The position numbers and the translations under genes are program-made. Source: Eopsaltria australis (taxonomy: Eukaryota; Chordata; Aves; Passeriformes; Petroicidae). Taken from it: a stretch of 64,000 nucleotides of DNA. The notes under the pieces were generated by a model, which was not told where the DNA came from, ran no database searches, and worked only from the letters and a program-made list of their open reading frames with translations. Positions 27,901-38,413 of the stretch are shown in pieces. The stretch covers positions 1,178,001 through 1,242,000 of the forward strand of contig JAVTVJ010000296.1 of NCBI GenBank assembly GCA_034509425.1, written 5' to 3'. Numbering within the stretch: position 1 is the stretch's first letter; each line of letters opens with the position of its first letter.

Positions 27901-30900
27901 TTTGCCAGGACATTTTTATAAGGAACATTAAAAACCATCAATGAGAGAATGACTTGGATCCCAGGCCCTCCCATGCCTCTGGTGAAGCTGCTTGGAGAAC
28001 CAGCTGAAAAGGAGAAATTAAAATCAACAGATACTCAGTGGATGCAAATTATGATGTGAAATAAGAAGAAATCTAGAAAATAAGACTGTTCAGACATTAT
28101 GAAAGGGTTTGTACTCTTCCAGAATTTTAACCTGAGTTAATTCTGCAGTGAGGGTTCCTCATATAGCAGATTTCACAGGTTAACACTTTAAAGTTTCTTT
28201 TCATTACCAAGCTGTGTTTATTATTTTTTAACTCTTTCTGTGATTAAATACAATTAAATACAGTGAATACAGCCTTAACCACTGCTCCTTCAGTATTCTT
28301 TCTGTTGAAATTTTAACTGTGAAATCTCAGAGGGGCAAGAAAATAACAGATTCTCATGCAGATATTATGAAAACTTTAAAAAAAACCCCACCAGTGGCAG
28401 TAAAAGGATTCATTATTGGCTGTTTTGGAAATTTCATTTGTTTTGACATTTTCTGTTTTATTTTTATAGCCTAATTTTAATTCTCATAGCAAAGCTGAAA
28501 AAAACCTCCAAGCAACTGAGAAAAAGAATGGAATTTAAAGAGAGAGATACTTTGGCATTCTCAGAAAAGAGAACCTGTGGGACAGTGGTTTCTCCTTCTG
28601 AATGTCACCTGAATTGCAAAGCATTGCAAAAGGTGAGAACAAGCAAAATAATCCAAATATTCTGCAGGCTTGTCCATGTTACACCCATGGAGCTCAATGT
28701 GCAGATCCTCAATTTAACACTATAATAATAGTAAGAAGAAGAAGGAGAAGAAGAAGAAGGAGAAGAAGAAGAAGAAGAAGAAGAAGAAGAAGAAGAAGGA
28801 AGAAGAAGAAGGAAGAAGAAGAAGGAAGAGAAGAAGGAAGAGAAGAAGAAGAAGAAGAAGGAAGAAGAAGAAGAAGAAGAAGAAGAAGAAGAAGGAAAAG
28901 AAGAAGAAGAAGAAGAAGAAGAAGAAGAAGAAGGAGAAGAAGAAGAAGAAGAAGAAGAAGAAGAAGAAGAAGGAAAAGAAGAAGAAGAAGAAGAAGAAGA
29001 AGAAGAAGAAGAAGGAAAAGAAGAAGAAGAAGAAAAAGAAGAAGAAGAAGGAAAAGAAGAAGAAGAAGAAGAAGGAAAAGAAGAAGGAAAAGAAGAAGAA
29101 GGAAAAGAAGAAGAAGAAGAAGAAGAAGAAGAAGGAAAAGAAGAAGAAGGAAAAGAAGAAGAAGAAAAAGAAAAAGAAGAAGAAAAAGAAGAAGAAGAAG
29201 TTACTTCTCTCCTGATGTGTCTTTTGAAGGGTTATAGGACCAAAGTGAAGGGGGAAAAGCTGAGACCCTTCCTGGTGAACCAACCTCCACGTTTGGAGCC
29301 CCTTCCCTGTACAATCTGAGCTAAGGATCCCTACAGAGAAGAAAATATGAGTTCCTGGAAACTTGTGCAAAATCATTGCTCAGAACTCCACTATTTTTCT
29401 TGGTGGCAGAACTATTTCATTAATGTCCTCAAGAAATGAATGCTGCCATTAATTAACAATGTAATTACTGTAAAAAATGAGCTGCAGGCAGCATCCGGCC
29501 GTGGCCCTTGATCTTGCAGGCAGTTATAAATGTCTCATCTTTACTTTTCTGAGCATTAACTTCAGTAGAAATATTTTTGCTGGGGAAGGCGACCAAGTTG
29601 ATTTGAGGGTCCAGGGAGTTATAATCTGATGATGATCAGGAATTTCACCTGAGTGGAATGGAAACATTGTCTTTCTGTTTCTTCTTTTTGTTTCTTCCTC
29701 TCTTTTGGGGGTTTGGTTTGTTTGGCTGGGTTTTTTGGTTTGTTTTTTTGTTTTGTTTTGTTTTTGTTTTTGGGTTTTTTTGTGCTGCATTTTAAATATC
29801 TCATCAATGTATTTTTTCCTTCACATTTTTGGCCACATACTCACAAAGCATGGTCAAGATGGATTTCTGATTCTGTGTTTGTTTGCTCTAAGGCTGCTAG
29901 GGTGCTGGGATTTCTTATTCCTCTTTTTTCCCTTTGGTTTATCCTCTCCTCCTCTGTATCAGATTTCTCTCCTTAAACACTTATTTAGGGAGGCACAACT
30001 CCTGTTTTTATAGGAGATTCAAAAAAGAAGCAATTATCCCATGTTCTGAGTGCATCCTGTAAATACACAATGTTCACCCAAGACAGAAGTAAAAATCTGT
30101 GCTCAATCTTTTATCCTCTAGACCAGCAGGTTGGACTTACCTACCTGAAACCATCTGTTTTTTCCTCTCCTATTTTTCTCTGGAAAGTACTGCCTCTCTC
30201 CACAAGCCTGCCTTGACTTGTAATTTAAGAACTTGTAGTGGAAATCCTCCTAGCTCTGTATATCCTTGCCTTCTTTGCCAGTTTTATTCTCATCAGGTAG
30301 ATCAGAGGGAATTACTGAATAAAGATGGAATGGAATAGAGCTCAAAAGCATGTAGACATACCTTATGTTCACATGAGAGACCTCACAATTAGAATGCATG
30401 GTTTTTTATTAATTTTTAGTTATTTTTTTAGCAACCTTCTAAATATGTCTACACTGGTTTTGTTTATTAAGGTTCAGCTTGACTCTGAGTTACTGCTTTT
30501 ACAATCAAAAATTGCCCAGGAAAAGAAGGATTTCAATTAACCTGGAAAGGTAAGAGAGATATTTTTATTCTGGCTCACAGTTTTTACTGCTGAGGCCATG
30601 GGGCGATGTTGAAAAACTTGAGAGTTGGGATGAGCTTGGAGGAGAGGTTTTGTGTGCTGGGATGCAAGGGCAGAGGGGGTGATGAGGCTGGGATGTTGAC
30701 TTGGGAGGGACTAAATGTGCAGTGAGAGCATGGGGCAGACAGATGGATGTGGGAGGATCATGGGGAGATTTGACAGCAAGGATGAGGTCGAGTTCCTGGT
30801 CTGGAAAGCTGAGGGTGCAGTTTTCAGAGCCATCCTTGCTGCTGGCTCTGTGCTTTCTTTATGTTATTATTGAGTTTCACTGTGTGAGGGGAAAATCTAA

Positions 30901-33900
30901 CTCATTTGGGGGCCCTACACACATCTGTGAAAGGGGGGTCTCCCAGCTGTGTCCAAACTTCTCCTCCAGAAGTGAACTTGCCAAACAAGAGCTTGGGCCT
31001 TTGAAAGCTCTGCCATGCTGGGATTAGACAGCACAAGGCGGGAGTCACATTGTCCCCATCCCATGGCCACTCCACCTGCTCTTCCACAGCGCTCACAGTC
31101 ATGACCCCAATACCCATATTCCTATTTCCTGTGTCTCTTTCACCTTCCTCCATCAGCCCAGACCCACCACTCCTGCCTGCCTCCACTGGCATTCCATGCC
31201 CACCATCCCATCCTTCATTGTCAAGACTTCCCCATTTTAGGCACTGGTTGAAGTTTTCTCTGAATTATGGTAGCAAATCTCTTGGAGTGAGTGATGGTGG
31301 CCAGGACATGCCCCAAGGCTACTGACTGTCACTGTTCCTTAGAAAAATGAGGAGCTCCTTTCCCAAAGAAAGTAGGGCACCGGAATGCAGGATATGAACT
31401 GTGCAGCTCTCAAAGATTCCAAGAGCTCCTCTGGTCCATGGCAGATGCTCTGTCCCCAGGGAAATTGTCTGACTCTTGGTTAGCAGTCTGACCTGAGACA
31501 GGATAAATCACATGCCAGGAGTGCAGGAAATACCCTCTTTGCATGTCTGACCTTAGGAAGGTGGATTTGTGGCCAGCCTTGAGGATTGTTCTCATTCTGC
31601 TGGTGGAGGGATTGAGCTCCCACATCACAAGGGACAGCCATGGTCATGGAACTCAAGCCTGCCCAAAAATCAGGGCTGAGGCTGTCACTGCTGAGTAAAC
31701 CATTGTGCTGGATTCATTCTCCTGCTCTTTGTGGCAGCTGAGCTAAGCAGAACATACAAAAGAGATGCCAAATACACCTTGATACTCTCCTCCTCTGTCT
31801 TTTCCTTAGTATGATCCATTCTGAAAGAGCTTTCCCCCCATCTAATCCAAAGGTGATGAGACTGTTATCAAAGGGTTGCCCTTTCTTTTGTGTCCTGAAC
31901 AGAACTAGATACAAAAAACCCCAGTTGTAACTGTAATTTTCACTCAGTGACACACTAGTAACATATTCTCCTTTTTTAACTTTTCCTGCTTTGATTTATT
32001 TCATCCTATTTTGATGAAGCAACTGAAGTTGCTTCCTTTTCTTCTCCATTTTTCTTTCAGGGCTTTCAGTATTTCTTGCACTTGCCCTCCACTATTTTCC
32101 TCTACAAAATGCCTCAGTCTGAATGCTGTGTTATGGAGATGATGTGTGTGAGGGGAATAAATTCCCTTGTAGGAACCATGTCAGATCAAGCTCATTATTT
32201 TCTGTTTGGAGCATTACAATGATGCACAATGTCAAAGTAACCCACAGAAATGAGACTCAGCTCATCTTTCTCTGCCTTCCTCACTTACCTGTTTCTGCCA
32301 AGGGAGCCATTTCCTCTGTTCTCCATGTTTTACTGTTTTTTCATTGTTTAACTGATTTTTCTGCTGCAGTCCTTTATAAAAAAATTGTTAAAGCTTGTGA
32401 GAATATCCAAACATTTGTACTTTGGGTTTATCTGATGTTTCTAGTCTTTGATCACAGGAGTGGATACGACAGGTTTACCCGACTTCAGAGTCTCAGAGGG
32501 AACAGAAACAGGCAGTGCAGCATTTGACATTGAAATCCTGCACAGAAGTGAGTTCAGAGTCCTGTGTTGCTTCACATCCTGGGCCCAGTTTTATTCCTTT
32601 GTGTGGCTTTATTTCCTGGGTATCATCTTGTCTCTCTGTTCTTCAAGTCTCTCAGCTTACATAAATTGTTCCTGTCCTCCCTTTCTGTGCTTTTACCCAC
32701 TGCAGCAAAACAGGAGGGATGTATTTTTCCATTGAAAAGTCATTTAACTTGTGACTTGTGTTTCTTTGGCCCTAACCAAGATGAGATTCCACTGTGCTGA
32801 AAAATGCACATCCATCAAATTAGACTTTTTTTTGGCCAGAGCTACTCGTGATTATATTTAAGTGCTCATCAGGAATAGGTGAGTGAAGTTCAAATCAGCC
32901 TCAGTTCCCAAAATAGCCATAGTGGGTAAGAGTCAATGTTGGTCCTACCAGGATTCTGTCTTCTGCAGTGATCAATAATCCTCCTTGGAGAAGTAGTGCA
33001 GGAACAGTCAAATATAGAATGACCCTTCTTCTGTATAATCTCCATGACAAATGGAGTGTCAGGAACTTCTCTGGATGAGGATGATATCTGCATTTTAATA
33101 GCTTTTGATGGAATTTTATGCTATGCTGGATCTTCAGTGCAATATTCTCCTATAATTGATTGATTCTTTTAGCTCACATACACATTTATCCTCCCTAATA
33201 ACTTCTATAATTTATTTAATGAAGACAAGAATTCTTTTGTTTTACACCTGCTGTCTCAGAAGTTTATTGGCAGTTTGGAAGTATTGCAAGTTTATTTATC
33301 CTGCAGTTCTTGTGTTATGAGAAGCAGCAACTCATCTCCTCAAGTCCTCCAGCAAAGGTGTGTGTGATTTTTACACATCTTTACTCTATGTCCCTTCAGT
33401 TGTCTCTTTTTCAGGCTGAGCAAAAAGAGTTGGGAAAATTCCCCTGGATAATTGTTACCCATGCTTCACTGACTGATTAGAACAACTATTCCTATTAGTT
33501 TGCAGGAGGTCTGGCCTCATACTGGAATTAATCTGTTTTTTCCTGAAGGACTCAGGTGATAGGAGAGAGCAAATGCTTATCATAGCTGCAGATGACAAAC
33601 ATGATAAGAGTGGGAGCACCCTCTGCAGGGCAGAACTAGAATTCAGAATTATTTTAGCAAGCTGGAAAATTAATTTAGGGAAAATTGTTAGTAATATCAC
33701 CTTTTAAAAAGCTGTATTTTTGCATTTAGGTAGAAACAGTTGTTGGTGCAAATCCACCACGAGGGAGATATTTAAGTTTTGATAAAGAGAATTAAAGCTG
33801 AAAATCTGAGCATAAGTCAACAAAGATTTGTAGGAATGAAAAAGGCCACAGTCAGACCAGAGTGTGTGAAAAGGTGGCCTGGCAAAGTTTAAGGTGTGTG

Positions 33901-36900
33901 TTTTCATCTCCAGCTTTGGTATAGGACAGACCTGGAGTTTAAAGGAGGATGCAGATTAGATTATTTTGAGATCCAAGAGGAGCTCAGTAAAGATGATGAA
34001 AAATAGTTTGAAGAAATGTGGAACTTCTCAATTTAAAACAAGTAAATCTAAGAGAAGACAGGGTAGGTACTACCAAATAAATAAAAATTCCTAGCAAGGC
34101 AGTGAGCTTTTCTCCTTGCCCATGTTTTGAGACAAATAACTGGGAACAGAACAGATTAAATATAAGAAAAAGGCCCTTAGAAAGCACTGAGAGCACACAG
34201 AGTAAGCCCCTGGAATCAAACTGGAATCAGTTGTCTGAGTTTTGCAGAGACAGATCATTTCTGGCACCAGGGTTTTTAAGGACAAATCAAACATCTGTCA
34301 GGGGTACTTAGGTCTAATTGATTCTGCTGTACAGCCGGGATGGACTAAGACGACCTTTGGAGATTACTTTCAGTGTTCTTTTTTCTACTGCAAAAAGAAG
34401 GAGAATCAAACCTAAGCAGGCTAACCTTGGAAGAAACCCAGAGAGAAACAAAAGAGAAGTATACAAAACTAAAAAATAAAAAAAAGGGAGACAGGTTAAG
34501 CCAATCAGTTACTGATAGACCCTACTTTTATTTTTAACAGTTTAAGTCTAACGTTCTGTTATTACACAGTCTAAAAACCCTTCCTCTGCTTTGCAGGAAA
34601 GAGAGATGAACTTTGAAGGAAACAAAGAGGAATATCCAAGGGCCAGGTACCTGCCTGAGGCATAATCAATGTCCTGTGTCTGGGATTCAGTCAAGGATTG
34701 CAGGAAAAGCCTTCCCTGGCTGGTGATGAGGCAGGAATGAAGGTGAGGTGTGGAATCAGCCTGTGAAACGTGAAATTTATGCTTTGAAAATATTCTGTAC
34801 GTCTTTCAGGCCCTTGGCTATCAGCTCTACCTGATTATATCTGTCTGGAAACAAAGGCTTCCCTTGAGAAGAAATTCAGCTGGGTACTGATAGAGCTGAG
34901 CCAACATTAATGAGTCCACACAATTTTGTGGGAGCAAAGGAGGAAGAGTTTCCCTGCTCGTGCTGCTCTGGCTGTTCTCACTCATTTTATTTGGTGCCAC
35001 AGACACAAGTGGCTTGTGTTGATTTTGGAAACTCCTAAAATTTGTTCAAAAGGGTGAAATGGATGATGCTGTTGAAAGAAAAACTGTCTTTTTATTGTCA
35101 GAGGAATACATTAACCTTTGTATTTCTGTAGGCTAAAACTCATTTTATTCTTCCCGATCTCTCTAGAAACAGTGAAACTCTGGAAAATATTTAGAAAACG
35201 GTGGTAATATTCAGTTGTGATTATTTTTTTCACAGAGCAATAATAAAAGAAGATATTTTTGCAGTGATCTCAAGTCAGCAATAGGCAAAAGCCTGAATGA
35301 CCTGACAGTGCTTCATGATAACATATTTATAACTACTTCAAAACAAAAAAAGATTACTTTTTTCTTTTTAAGGTGACATTTTTAAGAATATCTTTCAGTC
35401 TTTATATTTTATTTTTTGGCACAGCAATCTACCCCATTGTAACTCTTAACTCTGTTGTAAATCTTCTGACAGGATGGTCAGAGGAGATCTTTATTCAAAA
35501 GATGAACTTAAATTTGTACTGGTTTGCATAAATCTATTTCACTTACCATGTAAAAAATAAAGTTGCCTTTTGCAAATAAGGCCCTACCATCTTTGAAGTC
35601 ATACTGGGCAAAATATTAAATCTGTGTTTTCCAGCATTGTATAAAATCTTGGCTATAAAACCAATTTTTCCTGATATGATTTCTTTTGTTGGTCTGATAC
35701 TCTAACTTTTCTTGAATCTGTACCTCATAATGTCCTTGCTGTTCTCATTCAGCTCATCAGCCTTCTAATATTTTTCCAGCTGGGTGTGGCTTTAATTTTA
35801 AAACAGAAATTTAACTAAACTATCAAGTTTTTTAACCAGTTATCCTGACAGAAAAGCCAACTTTGGGGTTTTTTATGCAAGAATTGGGTACTTGAAAAAT
35901 TTCCTGCAGAGCTACAGGTCTGGTGGCCAGTCAAGCTGTGGGAAAACAAGATAAGCAAAACAAGTTTCTTAACATTTTGTGAGGGTTTTGTCATTTTAAG
36001 AAAAAATAAATTGTTCTCTGTGTCACTACAGGAATTTCTGGAAAATGAGTGGGAAATACTGAACACAATGCCGGCTCTAACAATGAAAATTCAGCAATGA
36101 GAGGAAAACATCACTGTTTTTTACAGCAGGCTACAATACAAGCTGAAGGACTGGATACTCTGGTTGTCAAAACATCCTGAATGGGTGATCACTGTAAGAT
36201 ATACTGAACTTCTTTATTTTTCCACATTTTTTTCCCTTCTAAATCATATAGTATGTTAATTCTTAGCTGCTTTCATCAGGCACTGCAGTGATGGAACAAG
36301 GGGAAATGGCTTCTAACTGAAAGAGAGGAGGTTTAGATTGGATATTAAGAAGAAATTCTTCCCTGTGAGGGTAGTGAGGCCCTGGCACAGAGTGCCCAGA
36401 GAAGCTGTGGCTGCCCCATCCCTGGAAGTGTCCAAGGCCAGGCTGGATGGGGCTTGGAGCAACCTGGGATAATGGAAGGTGTCCCTGCCCATGGCAGAGG
36501 GGTGAAACTGGATGGTTTTTCAGTCCATTTTAGTCCAAATTATTCTGTGATTCTCTGAATCTATGAAACACAGATTGAGACCATTTATTGGAAGAACTAG
36601 GAATGCTTTAAGGCACAGCCTGGATATGATCATCCTTAACTTCCACTTCCTGAAGAGCTGTGATAATAGCAGTGAGGGGGCTGTAAAATAGTCTGAGCAT
36701 CACTGATCTTCCCAGAAGTGTGTGTTTGCTTTTCCACAGAGGATAAATAAAACTAACAGACCCCAACTCCTGCAGCTTGTGGCTGGGTGGGTATCACTGC
36801 AAGACTATGTGGTTAATTAATGTTTATGTTCTTTAGAATTTTCATGTGAGCAATTTGTAGTGCTGTTTCTGTGGCTGTCATTATATATATATAAATATAT

Positions 36901-36990
36901 ATATACAATTATTTTGATGCTACTGAGAGAATAAGATAAAAAGACTTGAATCATTTGTATTTCACATTGCAGGTTTTGCTGAAGGTTTAA
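21920..36990 (+). CDS. CCDC175: CCDC175-like coiled-coil gene, possibly degenerate (5' exons not found)
   Basis: Short exons rich in Lys, Glu, Leu and Gln lie between RTN1 and JKAMP, where vertebrates carry CCDC175 in this orientation. Proposed exons: 21920-22005 (KHLENEGSMLSREIVQ), 27518-27647 (KREMKRKKILDALEAKSSQ), 28490-28632 (KLKKTSKQLRKRMEFKERD), 30472-30549 (VQLDSELLLLQSKIAQEKK), 32458-32547 (EWIRQVYPTSESQREQKQ), 34597-34646 (EREMNFEGNKEEYPRA), tentatively 35167-35200, 36032-36096 (EFLENEWEILNTMP), 36127-36193 (KLKDWILWLSKHPEW) and 36973-36990 (VLLKV then TAA). Most have AG/GT borders, and the codon phases fit from exon to exon, which is strong evidence for one real gene. Defects: an in-frame TAA at 30538-30540; AT where the donor GT is expected at 36097-36098, giving TGA at 36098-36100; and a TAG in the tentative exon. 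Long gaps may hide lost exons. Assignment to CCDC175 rests on synteny and coiled-coil character. Its molecular role is poorly known. Confidence 0.5.
22391..22500 (-). mobile_element. CR1-like LINE fragment, diverged
   Basis: The left edge 'agattcatggaatcatggag' and the following 'cttgggttgaaagggaagc' resemble the reverse complement of a CR1 tail. The internal part differs from the other copies, so it probably belongs to another CR1 subfamily. Confidence 0.65.
23062..23207 (-). mobile_element. CR1 LINE 3' fragment
   Basis: Landmarks 'ccatcttgttccaactcccc', 'tggcatgggcagggacattt', 'ccatccaacctggcctggcc' and 'gggatggggcagccacagct' identify a minus-strand CR1 copy lacking its extreme tail. Confidence 0.88.
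23920..24300 (-). mobile_element. CR1 LINE 3' fragment, about 380 bp
   Basis: It begins AATCACAGAATCATTTAGG and continues with 'ttggaaaagacctctgaaat', 'atcaagtccaaccattctgc', 'gggatggtgaccccaccact' and 'cacaacttgaggccatttcc'. This is the CR1 subfamily with the 'catgtccccaagtg' box, on the minus strand. Confidence 0.9.
25065..25135. repeat. Two-copy 36-bp tandem duplication
   Basis: The block TGAATTTCAAGCCAGGTGAT followed by CCT occurs at 25065 and again at 25101, so the repeat period is 36 bases. Both copies are nearly identical over their first 23 bases, which suggests a recent local duplication. Confidence 0.85.
25883..26135 (-). mobile_element. CR1 LINE 3' fragment
   Basis: Landmarks 'aaaatcgtagaacaggatca', 'gatcattgagtccgaccatt', 'aaatccctccagggatggtg' and 'cacaacttgaggctgttccc' identify a minus-strand CR1 copy. 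Its tail is diverged. Confidence 0.85.
26612..26723. mobile_element. Palindromic pair of CR1 tail fragments
   Basis: The left arm 26612-26640 carries the CR1 tail in minus orientation ('gaatggtttgggttggaagg'). The right arm 26695-26723 carries the same 29 bases in the opposite orientation with three mismatches. The 54 bases between include the 'ctgccacgggcagg' CR1 landmark. Confidence 0.75.
27356..27382. repeat. Perfect 10-bp inverted repeat
   Basis: CATTTGGTAC at 27356-27365 and GTACCAAATG at 27373-27382 are exact reverse complements around a seven-base loop. It lies about 135 bases before the acceptor of a CCDC175-like exon. No function is evident. Confidence 0.8.
28733..29200 (+). repeat. 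468-bp GAA/GGA/GAAAA polypurine tract
   Basis: The + strand is made purely of A and G for about 468 bases. GAA triplets are interrupted by GGA and GAAAA variants that recur in runs. It lies in the proposed CCDC175 intron, starting about 100 bases after the exon ending at 28632. Long GAA polypurine tracts can form triplex (H-DNA) structures and impede transcription in other genes; whether this one does so is unknown. The long Arg/Lys and Phe open frames across it are artefacts of the repeat. Confidence 0.97.
36295..36568 (+). mobile_element. CR1 LINE 3' end
   Basis: A plus-strand CR1 runs from 'ttagattggatattaagaag' through 'cagagtgcccagagaagctg', 'ggcttggagcaacctgggat' and 'tggaaggtgtccctgcccat'. 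It ends at the tail motif 'ttctgtgattctctgaatct'. It sits in the last proposed intron of the CCDC175-like gene. Confidence 0.92.
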
Positions 36991-37210
36991 AAACTGGAGT
37001 CCAGCACAAAGGTCAGTGGTTGGGGTGCCAGGAGAGGTCCATGGGGTCACTGCCTTCTTGTAAACTTAGCTTTTTTTAGAATCCCTCATTCTGCTTTCAA
37101 AATCAGACCTAGCAAAAGACGTACTCTTTACCTGGATCTTTTTGTTACTTTCCTTTTTAAAAACAAGATATAGCACAAATTTTAAACCCAATACTCAGTC
37201 CACACAGAGA

Positions 37211-37216
37211 AATAAA
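37211..37216 (+). terminator. CCDC175: Candidate polyadenylation signal of the CCDC175-like gene
   Basis: AATAAA lies about 220 bases after the proposed terminal TAA at 36988-36990. A second AATAAA occurs at 37361-37366. Either would end a + strand transcript before the convergent JKAMP 3' UTR. Confidence 0.4.
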
Positions 37217-38103
37217 CCTGAAAAAGTAAGGTATTTTAACATGAATTTTAATCCCATACTTTTAGAACTCTCCTCTAGATCACTGTGTCTGCAAATCAGA
37301 CATTGTACATAGCAGTACAGGCAGCATTTGATTTAAGATCAGTTACTTCCTTAATCCCCAAATAAAGCCTCACTTCTGCATGCAAGGCTGGGTTTGTTTG
37401 CACATAATTTTTAGGTGCAGTGAACCTGCCAACTGGCATTTCACATTGAAAAAAAATCACATAAAGCAATCAGGAAGGGCATATCAAGTGTAACAAAATC
37501 AAATTTCTGTGGAGGAGAATGACAGCTCAAGGCAGCCTGGCTGAGGGGACACCTTTCAAAGCCCCTGAGCTGCTGGCACTCTGTCCTTAAAAGTGTTGGC
37601 AGGTGATAGAATGAAAAAAGCATTTTACTGTTACACTTATTTATAGAAATAATGGCACTATTACAGCCAATGATCCATATATTGGGAAGAGTTTGAGAGG
37701 ATCTTCTTACTCTTGGTTCTGTTCTTGGCTCTTCAGCATCTTCTTCTAGACCCTCTACAGCCCCAAGTTATGGTGACCAATACTAACCCAACCACCAAGA
37801 CAAGAAAATCTTTAATCTTACCTATTTAATGTTCTCCAGGAAGCTCTCCATACATGGAGCACACAGAGCATGAACTCTGCCTTACAGAGAATTTTGCAGT
37901 GCATTTCTTCTTCTACCCAGCAGTCAGACTCAAACATCATGAGGAATCATGCACATGTTTTATCTTTCAATGGAAGGAAGGAGACAATCTGTTTGCACTG
38001 GTGGGGGATAGAATCTAGAGTATGTGATGAGAAAATCAAGTTCTCTGGTACATTCAAGCTCTATTTTTTTTATTAAAGTCTATTGAAAACCAGGCTCTAT
38101 TGT

Positions 38104-38109
38104 TTTATT
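38104..38109 (-). terminator. JKAMP: Polyadenylation signal of JKAMP
   Basis: TTTATT on the + strand reads AATAAA on the minus strand, 305 bases past the JKAMP stop. A second AATAAA on the minus strand (38069-38074) follows. The 3' UTR would therefore cover roughly 38085-38413. Confidence 0.6.
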
Positions 38110-38413
38110 CAAACACCGTGTTAGGAAATGAACAATACACAAGCAAACCATTGTACTAGGATGTGTCACAAGCTTTTTACACAGATTCACAGTGATAAAT
38201 AGATAAAAAGACATTGCTTTTGATCTATACCAGTTGCTTAGGAAGAACACAAAGTGCAGCTTTTTAATATTATACAGTCTCACCCAGAGGTGTTTCACCA
38301 CAAGTCTGGCACATAAACAACTTCTTTTTGAAAACAGAAGTCTCCAAAGTGTGACAAGCACTAAAATTGCTTCATCCTCATCACTGGGACAGATTTGTTG
38401 GCACAGGCTCCTT

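Noticed and set aside
28602..29376. Long Arg/Lys-rich (+) and Phe-rich (-) open frames of over 200 codons
   Set aside because: They are translations of the GAA polypurine tract and have no protein-like composition.
33415..33477. Possible exon after a strong acceptor (AEQKELGKFPW)
   Set aside because: There is no usable donor before the frame closes, so I did not add it to the gene model.
34398..34494. Coiled-coil-like stretch (SNLSRLTLEETQRETKEK) with a possible GTTAAG donor
   Set aside because: It reads well but its phases do not fit the neighbouring CCDC175-like exons and the acceptor is poor; A-rich DNA easily gives Lys/Glu codons.
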